Positions 17,686 through 25,816 of a stretch of 64,000 bases of DNA are shown here, piece by piece. The notes beneath the pieces are model-generated. The model was not told the DNA's origin. It made no database searches and saw only the letters and a program-made list of their open reading frames with translations. The stretch comes from Ekhidna sp051379705. Its GTDB lineage: Bacteria; Bacteroidota; Bacteroidia; Cytophagales; Cyclobacteriaceae. The stretch covers positions 744,001 to 808,000 of the forward strand of contig NZ_CP179868.1 of NCBI RefSeq assembly GCF_051379705.1. The letters are read 5' to 3'. The translations under genes were made by a program, and so were the position numbers. Every line of letters begins with the position of its first letter. Position 1 is the stretch's first letter.

Positions 17686-18868
17686 TAGAGCACTCGATAG
17701 CACCATAGAAGTCGACCGAATTATTGGTCATATAAAGGGACATAAAAAAGGGCCTACCCTAGTCTTTATGGGTGGTATTCATGGAAATGAACCCGCAGGT
17801 GTTTTTGCACTTAAGCATGTTTTTGAACGACTAGAAGCTGAAAATGTCTGTGGTACTATCTACGGAATAGCAGGTAATCTGTGGGCTTTGAAAAATGGTG
17901 TGCGCTATCACAAAGAGGACCTAAATCGGCTCTGGACCAAAGATCTGTTGGCCTCACTACCTCAAAATGGCAATCCCGCGATTCATCACGATCAGGCTGA
18001 GCAAATTGAAATCAACAGGGTGTTAAGTCAGATTCTAAGGGAAGAAGAAGGCCCTTTCTACTTCTTTGATATGCACACGACCTCCAGTGCAACCCTTCCT
18101 TTTCTTACCGTAAACGATAGTCTGCTCAACAGACACTTTACCATTCAATATCCTTTACCAATCATTTTAGGAATTGAAGAATACCTAAGTGGTCCCATAC
18201 TTAGCTATATCAACGAGCTAGGCTATGTGGCATTTGGTTTTGAGGCAGGCCAGCATGATGACATGGCTTCCATTGAAAACTGCGTCTCTTTTATTTACCT
18301 ATCCCTCGTCTTTTGCAGATGCATTCAAAGGGATGATTGCAGATATGAACATCACAATAACATTCTCGCCAAAACTACCGGTGATGTCAGGCATATCTAT
18401 GAAATCTATTTTCGATACGCCATCAAGGATGAGGAAGACTTCCAGATGATCCCCGGATTCTACAACTTTCAACGTATAAAACGCCACCAACACGTGGCAG
18501 ATAGCGATGGAAAGCCTGTTATAGCGAAGGATGATGGGAGAATATTCATGCCGCTCTATCAGCCTCAAGGTGAGGATGGATTCTTTGCTATCAAGAAAAT
18601 CTGGAATCCATTTCTAAAAATATCCGAAATCATACGAAAACATCGTTTTGATCGCCTCCTAGCCTATCTTCCCGGCGTTCGGTGGATTGATGAGAACAGA
18701 TCAGGATTACAGGTAAATAAGCGAATTGCACGTTTCCTGGCCAAAGACATCTTTCATTTATTCGGTTATCGCCATATCAAGGTAGATCAAAACAACTTTC
18801 TCATGTACAACCGTGAGGCACATGCACGATACGATGAATATGAAAATGCACCTTGGCTAAAATCTTGA
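17663..18868 (+). CDS. succinylglutamate desuccinylase/aspartoacylase-family metallohydrolase
   Basis: A 401-residue M14-like zinc hydrolase of the AstE/AspA family. Zinc ligands are H40 and E43 (MGGIHGNEPAG) and H138 (FFDMHTTSS), and the general base is probably E194 (GFEAGQHDD). A C-terminal extension of about 150 residues with beta-rich segments follows (IAKDDGRIFMPLYQPQGEDG), as in AspA. It should deacylate an N-acylated amino acid or cleave a related amide. It overlaps the GCS2-CBS gene by 23 bp and so is translationally tied to it. Its end overlaps the convergent DoxX-like gene by 12 bp. Confidence 0.92.
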   Translation: MTKVKVHSRALDSTIEVDRIIGHIKGHKKGPTLVFMGGIHGNEPAGVFALKHVFERLEAENVCGTIYGIAGNLWALKNGVRYHKEDLNRLWTKDLLASLPQNGNPAIHHDQAEQIEINRVLSQILREEEGPFYFFDMHTTSSATLPFLTVNDSLLNRHFTIQYPLPIILGIEEYLSGPILSYINELGYVAFGFEAGQHDDMASIENCVSFIYLSLVFCRCIQRDDCRYEHHNNILAKTTGDVRHIYEIYFRYAIKDEEDFQMIPGFYNFQRIKRHQHVADSDGKPVIAKDDGRIFMPLYQPQGEDGFFAIKKIWNPFLKISEIIRKHRFDRLLAYLPGVRWIDENRSGLQVNKRIARFLAKDIFHLFGYRHIKVDQNNFLMYNREAHARYDEYENAPWLKS

Positions 18869-19276
18869 CCAGGGATTCTTCATTTTTGGCTTCACAAATT
18901 TGATGTAATTACGGACACTCCATGCCCACCAGATTAGTATCGGATGGATCACGAATAGCCTAACCCAGCCTACCCACTCAGGCGCACACAATCCTCCTTC
19001 TATACAACCACCTATTTGGATGAAGTATACATGTGATGGAATAAAGGTGCATAACATCAAAATGATTAGGTAGGAAGCAATTTTCCTCGTGGCATCAAGC
19101 ATCAACATCAAGCCAAAGAGCATCTCTAAGAATCCACTGATGTAATTGATCGACTCTGGGAACAAAAAGTACTCAGGTATCAATGGTAGATAGAAATCCG
19201 GGTTGATGAAATGATTGGCGCCAGCAAAAATGTAAAATGCCGCCTGTACGAAAACACTTATTTTCTTCATATCCAT
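18857..19276 (-). CDS. DoxX-like membrane protein
   Basis: A 139-residue protein with four transmembrane helices. The pattern FVQAAFYIFAGANHFINPDFYLPLIP at its N terminus, split here as AFYIFAGANHF then YLPLIPEY, and the second-helix motif GFLEMLFGLMLM match the DoxX/DoxD-like family. It ends with a charged C-terminal tail. Members are poorly characterised; some act with thiosulphate or quinone redox systems, but nothing here shows that. It overlaps the upstream membrane gene by 10 bp and is probably co-translated with it. Confidence 0.8.
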   Translation of the reverse strand: MDMKKISVFVQAAFYIFAGANHFINPDFYLPLIPEYFLFPESINYISGFLEMLFGLMLMLDATRKIASYLIILMLCTFIPSHVYFIQIGGCIEGGLCAPEWVGWVRLFVIHPILIWWAWSVRNYIKFVKPKMKNPWSRF

Positions 19277-19665
19277 TGAATCTTATTGTGCTCAGCCGCC
19301 TTCTTCAAAATCAAGAAGAATGGGACCCACCAGATGAAATCATTGGTGATCAAAGTATAGAAAAACCCAAACGGTATGTTTCCCTGGAGGTAATTCATTA
19401 GAAAGCCAAGTGGCCCAAAAATCTTACCCAGAAAACCTACAGCCACAATTGGCCAGTGTGTGATTGGATCTTGAGCTGCCCACCAGTAGCCCAAACCATA
19501 CACACCGATGACCATACCCATACCTTGCCAGATCATTGTATGAAGCGGAGGTTCCATTCCCACAAGCTCGAAGAAATGATTGGGAAACAAAACCACCCAT
19601 GCTCCCCAGAGGAGATTGTAGATCGCTGCGATTCGCAAAACAAGAGACAAACTTTTTAGATTCAT
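19267..19665 (-). CDS. four-helix membrane protein upstream of DoxX-like gene
   Basis: A 132-residue hydrophobic protein with about four transmembrane segments (roughly 5-28, 42-62, 72-92 and 100-123). Several Trp and Gly residues lie at helix ends (WGAWVVLFP, GYWWAAQDP). Related Bacteroidota proteins are sometimes named alkyl hydroperoxide reductase, but no redox Cys is present, so I do not use that name. Gene order and the 10-bp overlap suggest it works with the DoxX-like protein. Confidence 0.65.
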   Translation of the reverse strand: MNLKSLSLVLRIAAIYNLLWGAWVVLFPNHFFELVGMEPPLHTMIWQGMGMVIGVYGLGYWWAAQDPITHWPIVAVGFLGKIFGPLGFLMNYLQGNIPFGFFYTLITNDFIWWVPFFLILKKAAEHNKIQWI

Positions 19666-19840
19666 GGATTCAGTTTAGGGTAGAAACCCGCAGCTATTCG
19701 AATTGTTAAGCAAGTTTGTTTTAAATCTCAAAAAATGGATTAATAAAACACTTTTTGATTAATCGTGTTACTTTTTTAACTTATTGAAAGTTTACCAGTA
19801 TTTGCTCTCACCACCAAGATTAACTAACTCAACAGCCTAA

Positions 19841-20949
19841 ATGAGTGAGCAGGGACGCCTAAAAGAACTTTTATCCTACCAAATCTGGATACCACTCCGG
19901 AAAAGCAGCTTGATGAGATTGCAGAAATCGCCTCGATTGCTTTTGATGTTCCCATTGTGCTTATCTCTTTCTTAGACGAAAAACGACAGTGGTTTAAAGC
20001 TAAAGTTGGCGTTACCTCAGACTCCTTCCCGATTGAACAGTCTTTATGCAAACTTGTGATAGAAAAGCCTGATGACATCCTGGTGGTTGAGAATGCTTCC
20101 GAAGATGAGCGCACAATGAATCATTTCCTGGTAAAGCAAAATCCCAAATTAAGGTTTTATGCAGGCATTCCTTTGACAACTCCTCGTGGACATGCGATTG
20201 GGACGCTGTGCCTCATGGACATGAAACCCCATAATTTCACTGATAAACAAAAAAGGCTTCTGCACATATTAGCTGAAGGAGTCATGAGCTACCTCAATGG
20301 TAGAAAGACCATATTGAAGCAGAAGCGTAACATAGAGCTCAATGCGGAAAAGCTGAAGCAACTAACCGATCAAGCACCAGGCATCATTTTTCAGCTTGAA
20401 GTATCTCCCAAAGGAGACGTCACATTCCCCTTTCTCAGCAAGGGCGTGCACAACATAGATCCGGATATGGATGTAGGATTGCTCAGGAAAAATGTAAATG
20501 GCTTGAAGCGATTGATTTATAAAAAAGATTTCCCACTGCTGGTAAATAGCTTGAGAGAATCTGCAGAAAAAATGGTTGACCTCAACATTGAATTTAGAAT
20601 TCGGGTCAAAAGCAAAGTCACCTGGCACCTATGCATGGCCAAACCTGAAAGAAATGAAGACGGAACCATTACCTGGTTTGGCACCTTTCAGGATATCACC
20701 AGCCGTGTGGAGTATGAAAACACCATCGAGCAGATCTCTTTTGATATCTCTCATATGCTTAGACGGCCAGTTACTACGCTCTTGGGGCTTTCTTCCATCA
20801 TTGAAAATGACGAAAACCTGGATGCTAAAAAATTGAAAGAGTACAGCGGGTATATTCATTCGGTATCGGAGGAGCTCGATAAATTCACTCGAAAACTCAA
20901 CGAGACTTACATCAGGAAATCCGAGATGATCAAAAAGATCAAGGGCTAA
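19841..20949 (+). pseudogene. GAF-PAS sensor protein with HisKA-like helix, apparent one-base frameshift
   Basis: The expected start is the ATG at 19841 (MSEQGRLKELLSYQIW), but after the Trp codon at 19886-19888 the family sequence continues in another frame as DTTPEKQLDEIAEI. One extra G in the GG at 19887-19888 would restore one frame from 19841 to 20949, giving about 369 residues. Domains: GAF (about 15-165, RQWFKAKVG, GTLCLMD), PAS/PAC (180-295, WFGTFQDITSR) and a terminal dimerisation-like helix with His in ISFDISHMLRRPVTTLLGL, with no ATPase domain. A downstream GTG at 19957 would make only a truncated GAF domain. Sequencing error and true mutation are both possible. Confidence 0.75.
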
Positions 20950-20990
20950 AAATCCAACTTCCAAAAGATACCTAAACCATCTCGTTCACA

Positions 20991-21833
20991 TTGGGTTTAC
21001 TAGGCGTGAAAACGCTGCACTATCAAAAACATTTATGTCCTTCTTCAAATCAATGGGTGGTCTTCCTGCATGGTGCCGGAGGCAGTGTTCAAACCTGGAA
21101 ACTCCAGATCAAAGCTTTAAAGGATCGTTTCAATTTATTGGCAATTGATCTGCGAGATCACGGCAAATCAAAAAACATAGAACCTTCTGCCGACTCGTAT
21201 GATTTCGATTTGATAGCTGCGGATATCCTCAAAGTGCTAAGCAAGGAAAAAATTGAGAAGGCTCACTTCATTACGCTCTCATTCGGCAGTGTATTAATGC
21301 AGGCACTTTATAAAAGAAAACCCGGAATTGTCGACCAGATGGTCCTTATCGGTGGGATCTTTGATGCCAACTGGATGATTAAGTCATTTGTACATGTTGC
21401 TCGCTCATTAAACATTTTCCTCTCCTACTCATCGATGTACCGCATATTCTCTTTTCTGCTAATGCCTAAAAAGAGAAACCAGCTGGCTCGCAAAGTGTAT
21501 CAAATGCAGGCTCGCAAGTTGTCACAAGAAGAGTACCTCAAATGGTTGGGCTTGTACAGTGAGTTTTTCACACTCTTAAAGTCATTTTATCAGCAAGAAA
21601 TCAGTAATGAAATGCTGCTGCTAATGGGTGAAGATGACTACATGTTTCTGCCAAGTGCCATTCGTTTTACTCAAAACAGGCCCAAAGCTCAATTGGAACT
21701 TATTCCGAAGGCAGGACACATTTGCAACATCGACCAACCTGATTTGGTTAACCTTAAGATCATGCGTTTTTTAGATACTCAAAAAGACCTATCAGAAAAA
21801 CCAGTGACCACAGTGCCGTCCGATACCTGTTAA
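20991..21833 (+). CDS. alpha/beta hydrolase
   Basis: A 280-residue alpha/beta hydrolase. The start is TTG at 20991; a GTG at 21006 is equally reasonable. Features in order: oxyanion-loop HGAGGSVQTW, the D in AIDLRDHGKS, nucleophile S97 in TLSFGS, the acid in LLMGEDDYMF and His in KAGHICNIDQP. This is a complete catalytic set, though the nucleophile elbow has LSFGS in place of GxSxG. Substrate is unknown. It follows the GAF gene after 41 bp. Its last 74 bp overlap the convergent membrane gene at 21760-22170. Confidence 0.85.
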   Translation: MGLLGVKTLHYQKHLCPSSNQWVVFLHGAGGSVQTWKLQIKALKDRFNLLAIDLRDHGKSKNIEPSADSYDFDLIAADILKVLSKEKIEKAHFITLSFGSVLMQALYKRKPGIVDQMVLIGGIFDANWMIKSFVHVARSLNIFLSYSSMYRIFSFLLMPKKRNQLARKVYQMQARKLSQEEYLKWLGLYSEFFTLLKSFYQQEISNEMLLLMGEDDYMFLPSAIRFTQNRPKAQLELIPKAGHICNIDQPDLVNLKIMRFLDTQKDLSEKPVTTVPSDTC

Positions 21834-22170
21834 TTACCACCAGTTTTTTTGCCGAGTTGCTAACATCCGAACCCACTGAAATCCGATTATGAAGTGGCAC
21901 AGCATAGAAAAAGGTATTTACCCAAGTCAGCAATACCAATAGGTAAGTTAGTGTACGAAACCAGCTAAACGACACGGATAAATCATAACTATGTAATCCC
22001 AGCTGGGCTATCATCAGAGGCATCACAACAAAGGAAACGGCTGTGGTATATTTCCCATGCCAGCGTACCAGATCTTTGGATTCGAAATAGGTAAATGATG
22101 GATAAACGACCAACTGGGTCATCCAGATGAGGATGACCAAACCAAAATCAATAAGTATTTTGATTGCCAT
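21760..22170 (-). CDS. four-helix membrane protein of unknown function
   Basis: A 136-residue hydrophobic protein with about four transmembrane segments (roughly 4-24, 44-64, 74-96 and 113-132). It includes VVYPSFTYFESKDLVRWHGKY between helices 1 and 2, written here as VVYPSF then LVRWHGKY; the conserved-looking His and Trp may matter. It recalls DUF1772/DUF4149-type proteins, but I cannot assign it firmly. Its 3' end is antisense to the last 74 bp of the hydrolase gene. Confidence 0.6.
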   Translation of the reverse strand: MAIKILIDFGLVILIWMTQLVVYPSFTYFESKDLVRWHGKYTTAVSFVVMPLMIAQLGLHSYDLSVSFSWFRTLTYLLVLLTWVNTFFYAVPLHNRISVGSDVSNSAKKLVVINRYRTALWSLVFLIGLFEYLKNA

Positions 22171-22204
22171 AAGAGTAGAACTCTCAAATAATGATTCTGT
22201 TAGA

Positions 22205-22552
22205 TCAGCTCACCAACTCGATTCTTAAACCAACGCCCAGCATCTTCTCTCCATTCACCCACTTAGCCGTTACATGGATTTCCGTTTCGTTCTTAATGGC
22301 CGGCAAAATGGTCTCTGCCATCTCTTTGTTCAAATACCCGATCTGATTACCCTTTTTTGAAAGTACTTTGATGGCGTTGGGATCAAATGAATTACCAGGC
22401 TCAGCCTCCAGACTCAACTTATCTTCCTCCTCTACCTCATTTCTGATAATCTCCTGTCGGGACGATCCATCTTGATTATCTTTAGACACACCAACAACCT
22501 TGGTATCATAAACAAATACAGATGGTATCTTAATAATTTTAGCCACAATCAA
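22205..22552 (-). CDS. stand-alone HIRAN-domain protein
   Basis: A product of about 115 residues consisting almost entirely of a HIRAN domain: TKVVGVSKDN near the start, then EEDKLSLEAEPGNSFDPNAI, VLSKKGNQIGYLNKEMAE. HIRAN modules bind single-stranded or damaged DNA ends (as in HLTF/Rad5), but bacterial stand-alone copies are uncharacterised. The start is uncertain: TTG at 22552 or GTG at 22546; no ATG is available. It is divergent from the M20 dipeptidase gene with only 11 bp between starts. Confidence 0.8.
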   Translation of the reverse strand: MIVAKIIKIPSVFVYDTKVVGVSKDNQDGSSRQEIIRNEVEEEDKLSLEAEPGNSFDPNAIKVLSKKGNQIGYLNKEMAETILPAIKNETEIHVTAKWVNGEKMLGVGLRIELVS

Positions 22553-22563
22553 ATTTAAAAATC

Positions 22564-24075
22564 ATGCGCATCATTTATGCACTTTCAGTCCTGTTATCTT
22601 TTACCATTTCAGCACAGGATATCAATAAGCTAGCTGAAAAGCACATTGAGGAAAATGCCATTCAGATTCTTAATGATTTCAAAACGCTACTGGCAATCCC
22701 GAATGTCGCCTACGACTTGCCAAACATTAACAAGAATGCTGAGCATATTATAGCTGAGCTAAATAAACGAGGTGTAGAAACGAAGCTCCTTCGAATGGTC
22801 GGCACTCCACCGATTGTATATGGCTACTATCCGGTGAAAGGCGCTAAACGAACGCTGGCCTTTTATGTGCATTACGATGGGCAACCTGCCGATAAAACCA
22901 AATGGACACATAATCCCTGGGAACCGACCTACTATTCCAAGGCGATGGTTGACGATGGAGAGCCGATCGATTTCCCTGTTGCCTTTGATGAAGTTGATGA
23001 AGAGCACCGAATTTATGCGCGCTCCGCCGGCGATGATAAGGCACCCGTCATCACCATACTTACAGCGTTGGATTTGATCCAGGCAAATAAAATGAGGGCC
23101 ACCTCAAACCTGGTATTTTTCTTCGAAGGACAAGAAGAAGCAGGGTCGAGACAGCTTCAACAGTATTTGAATGACAACCGTGAATTGGTGGATCAGATCG
23201 ATCTTTGGCTATTTTGCGATGGGCCTGTTCACCAGTCGCGTAAACCGCAATTGGTTTTTGGTGTACGTGGAGTGACAGGTATGGAAATCACCACCTATGG
23301 TCCCAATCGACCACTTCATAGCGGACATTATGGTAACTGGGCGCCGGTTCCGGGTCAGCTGCTTTCCGAACTTATCGCAAGCATGAAAGATGCAGATGGC
23401 AATATCGTGATCGATGGATATTACGATGATGTAGAGCCTTTGAGTGAGCTAGAGAAAGAGTCCATGAAAAGCATCCCATTGGTAGATGAAGGGTTAAAAC
23501 AAGAACTTGGCATCAATGATCCTGAAGGTACCGAATCATACAATGAACGACTACTCCTTCCCTCACTCACAATTAGAGGACTGAGCAGTGGAAATACCGG
23601 TAAGCTTGCCAGAAATGTCGTGCCATCCACCGCAACGGCAGCAATCGGTATGCGGTTGGTGAAAGGGTGTGATCCTGAAAAACAAAAGGATTATGTAGAA
23701 GCACATATCCGCAAACAAGGCTTTCACATTGTTAGAGAAGATCCTGATCAGGAGACTCGGATGAAATACCCAAAGATTGCCAAGGTGACACGCGAAAGCG
23801 GATATCCTGCCGCGCGTACATCGATGGACCTGCCGATTACCCAAGATGTGATCGCGAGAACAAAAGATGTGGCTGGTGATGATTTGATATTGCTTCCAAC
23901 ACTCGGTGGTTCCCTCCCACTTTATCTGTTCACTGATGAACTAAAGAAACCAGCTATTATCCTTCCCATTGCTAATCATGATAACAATCAGCATGCGGCA
24001 GATGAGAATCTCAGAATCGGAAATCTGTGGTACGGAATCAAGCTAATGAGCGCCCTGATGACAATGGATAAATAA
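22564..24075 (+). CDS. secreted M20-family dipeptidase
   Basis: A 503-residue zinc peptidase with a signal peptide (to about residue 18, FTISAQ). Metal ligands and catalytic residues: H103 and D105 (YVHYDGQPAD), D157 (RSAGDDKAP), catalytic E191 and ligand E192 (FFEGQEEAGS), the CDGP segment, and the C-terminal His in LPIANHDNNQHAADENL. The lid/dimerisation domain sits near 240-410. This pattern is that of CNDP/DapE-like M20 peptidases that cleave dipeptides; export to the periplasm suggests peptide nutrition. The next gene has its own promoter at 24103. Confidence 0.93.
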   Translation: MRIIYALSVLLSFTISAQDINKLAEKHIEENAIQILNDFKTLLAIPNVAYDLPNINKNAEHIIAELNKRGVETKLLRMVGTPPIVYGYYPVKGAKRTLAFYVHYDGQPADKTKWTHNPWEPTYYSKAMVDDGEPIDFPVAFDEVDEEHRIYARSAGDDKAPVITILTALDLIQANKMRATSNLVFFFEGQEEAGSRQLQQYLNDNRELVDQIDLWLFCDGPVHQSRKPQLVFGVRGVTGMEITTYGPNRPLHSGHYGNWAPVPGQLLSELIASMKDADGNIVIDGYYDDVEPLSELEKESMKSIPLVDEGLKQELGINDPEGTESYNERLLLPSLTIRGLSSGNTGKLARNVVPSTATAAIGMRLVKGCDPEKQKDYVEAHIRKQGFHIVREDPDQETRMKYPKIAKVTRESGYPAARTSMDLPITQDVIARTKDVAGDDLILLPTLGGSLPLYLFTDELKKPAIILPIANHDNNQHAADENLRIGNLWYGIKLMSALMTMDK

Positions 24076-24102
24076 AATTGAGTGGTAATGCGTTGGCCAG
24101 AT

Positions 24103-24110
24103 TATATTTG
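24103..24110 (+). promoter_or_regulatory. Bacteroidota-type -7 promoter box
   Basis: TATATTTG matches TAnnTTTG exactly and lies 16 bp before the ATG of the gene at 24127. A possible -33 TTG lies at 24078-24080 with a 22-bp spacer, slightly long. Confidence 0.5.
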
Positions 24111-24126
24111 ACGAAAATTTCTCACT

Positions 24127-24540
24127 ATGTACACATTTCTACTTCATTTTCACTCCGGTCTTAGATGGCTAATCCTTGTAGCAGTTGTCATCGCTGTGCT
24201 CAAATCACTGGTAGGTCTATTCGGTGGATCGAACTACTCTAAGTTTGACAAAATCGTGGCAGTGGCTTTCGTAGGAATGATGCACCTTCAGCTTTTGACA
24301 GGACTGATACTTTATTTCTTCTACAGTCCATTCATTACGTACAACATGAGCGATCCGGTATCTCGATTCTGGTCGGTAGAGCACCTGGCTTTGATGCTGT
24401 TTGCTGTGGCTGCTGCACAAGTAGGCCGATCGATCAGCAAGAAAACACAGGACGCTCAAGTGAAATTCCGATTTCAGTCCATCTTCTTCGGCATGTCGCT
24501 GATATTGATGCTGCTAGGTATTCCTTGGGATCGGATATAG
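24127..24540 (+). CDS. four-helix cytochrome-b-like membrane protein
   Basis: A 137-residue membrane protein with four helices. Histidines lie in or near the helices at LLHFHSGLRW (start), GMMHLQLLTG, and SVEHLALM, a spacing consistent with b-type haem ligation. Bacteroidota homologues are often named cytochrome B. Haem binding is inferred, not shown. It stands alone, with a TAnnTTTG box just upstream and repeat-rich non-coding DNA downstream. Confidence 0.75.
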   Translation: MYTFLLHFHSGLRWLILVAVVIAVLKSLVGLFGGSNYSKFDKIVAVAFVGMMHLQLLTGLILYFFYSPFITYNMSDPVSRFWSVEHLALMLFAVAAAQVGRSISKKTQDAQVKFRFQSIFFGMSLILMLLGIPWDRI

Positions 24541-24543
24541 TTA

Positions 24544-24602
24544 TTAGTGACTGGTTAATTGGTGATCAGGAAATAAGTGATTAGTGAATTAGTGATCAGT
24601 TA
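24544..24602. repeat. short degenerate repeats (TTAGTGA)
   Basis: The gap between 24541 and 24648 holds three TTAGTGA units (24544-24550, 24581-24587 and 24589-24595) and variants such as GGTGATCAG and AGTGATCAG. They form an irregular, AT-rich cluster. There is no coding signal. It lies between convergent genes and directly follows the end of the HisB phosphatase domain gene. Confidence 0.5.
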
Positions 24603-24648
24603 AGAAGCAATCTCGATAAGAGTTTTCACTAGTTACCGGTCTACTAGT

Positions 24649-25179
24649 TCACTGAATACTAGCAACTAAGTATTCATAAATCTCTTTCCAGCTCGTTGGC
24701 TTCAATTCCGCCTCCGTTTCATTATCTGAATACGCCGAAGTGAGATAAATCGCCTTACAACCCAGATTATGAGCCAGCTGCACATCAGTAGCTCTATCAC
24801 CCAACACGTACGAGTTTTCCATGTCATAATTACCATTTATGTATTCGGTAAGCATGCCAGTTCCCGGCTTACGATTCGGATGATTGTCCTTCTCAAAGTG
24901 CTCGTCGATATGGACTGCATCAAAGTGAATGCCTTCACTCTCCAGCAAGCGCATGATGAAGTTATGCACTGGCCAAAATTCATGATCTGGGAAAGCCTCT
25001 GTCCCCAATCCATCCTGGTTAGTGACCATCACGAATAAGTAGTCTGTTTCATCCTTCAGCTTCTTTAGGTAATACAGCGCTTCTGGTAGAAAGTCGAGCT
25101 TTTCGATGGTTTCAATCTTCTCGTCATCAGTCTCCTGAATGATGGTGCCGTCACGGTCAATGAATAGAATAGGTCTCAT
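24649..25179 (-). CDS. stand-alone histidinol-phosphatase (HisB N-terminal domain)
   Basis: A 176-residue HAD phosphatase. It has the DxD nucleophile pair D8/D10 (FIDRDGTII), motif II MVTNQDG, the HisB-type metal-loop region (VHIDEHFEKDNHPNRKPGTGM) and motif IV VLGDRATDVQLA. It matches the phosphatase half of the bifunctional HisB enzyme but stops at the linker (EIYEYLVASIQ); the imidazoleglycerol-phosphate dehydratase half is absent. No other his biosynthesis gene is adjacent. It may be a genuine monofunctional phosphatase or a HisB remnant; the intact active site argues for function. Confidence 0.85.
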   Translation of the reverse strand: MRPILFIDRDGTIIQETDDEKIETIEKLDFLPEALYYLKKLKDETDYLFVMVTNQDGLGTEAFPDHEFWPVHNFIMRLLESEGIHFDAVHIDEHFEKDNHPNRKPGTGMLTEYINGNYDMENSYVLGDRATDVQLAHNLGCKAIYLTSAYSDNETEAELKPTSWKEIYEYLVASIQ

Positions 25180-25221
25180 GAGTGCGAAGATAAGTGGAGC
25201 GCGTCTTTTTAGTCAAAGAAG

Positions 25222-25229
25222 TATATTTG
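25222..25229 (+). promoter_or_regulatory. Bacteroidota-type -7 promoter box
   Basis: TATATTTG matches TAnnTTTG exactly, 80 bp upstream of the DUF2200 gene start at 25310. No clear -33 element is seen. The divergent HisB-like gene starts at 25179. Confidence 0.4.
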
Positions 25230-25309
25230 AATTGACTATCTCAAGTATTGATAGTGTTGTTAGACGTTTATACAAAAATTATCTCCTATCCATTCAAGAT
25301 CAAAAAGAG

Positions 25310-25687
25310 ATGAAAGTCACAGCTGAAAAAAATGAAAAAGTCGCGAATATGATATTCGCATCCATCTATCCCCATTATCTGGATAGGCTGGAAAAGAATG
25401 GCAGAACCAAAGAAGAACTGAACGAAGTAATAGAATGGTTCACGGGCTTTGATGAAGATCAATTACAAGCACTCATTGATGAGAAAGTAACATTCGGAAC
25501 ATTTTTTGAGAAAGCAGAAATTCATCCCAATGCACACATGATCAAAGGAGTGGTTTGTGGTTATCGCATAGAAGAAATAGCGGATGAGTTTGATTTGTAT
25601 CGACAATGCAGAAGAATGGAAAAGCTGATTGATGAATTGGCAAAAGGTCGTAAAATGGAGAAGATTAAGCGAGAAGAAAAGGCCTAA
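25310..25687 (+). CDS. DUF2200 family protein
   Basis: The ATG at 25310 starts the conserved part; a longer frame from 25139 would overlap the divergent HisB-like gene. The 125-residue protein has the family pattern: KVANMIFASIYPHYLDR near the start, GRTKEELNEVIEWFTGF, FGTFFEKAEIHPNAHMIKG, VVCGYRIEEI and LIDELAKGRKMEKI near the end. The function is unknown; the family is small, cytosolic and widespread. It sits alone with its own promoter box. Confidence 0.9.
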   Translation: MKVTAEKNEKVANMIFASIYPHYLDRLEKNGRTKEELNEVIEWFTGFDEDQLQALIDEKVTFGTFFEKAEIHPNAHMIKGVVCGYRIEEIADEFDLYRQCRRMEKLIDELAKGRKMEKIKREEKA

Positions 25688-25816
25688 TACTGGTACTCAT
25701 ATAACTTAAAATGCATTAAGACTCCGCTAGCTGAACTTATACTTATCGATCTTTCTTTCTCATCTACCACCTACGGCAGCTATCTTTACGCAGCGATAGA
25801 AGAAATCCGGCGAATC

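Noticed and set aside
19267..19665. Naming this membrane protein alkyl hydroperoxide reductase, a label sometimes seen for relatives
   Set aside because: It is a four-helix membrane protein without redox cysteines.
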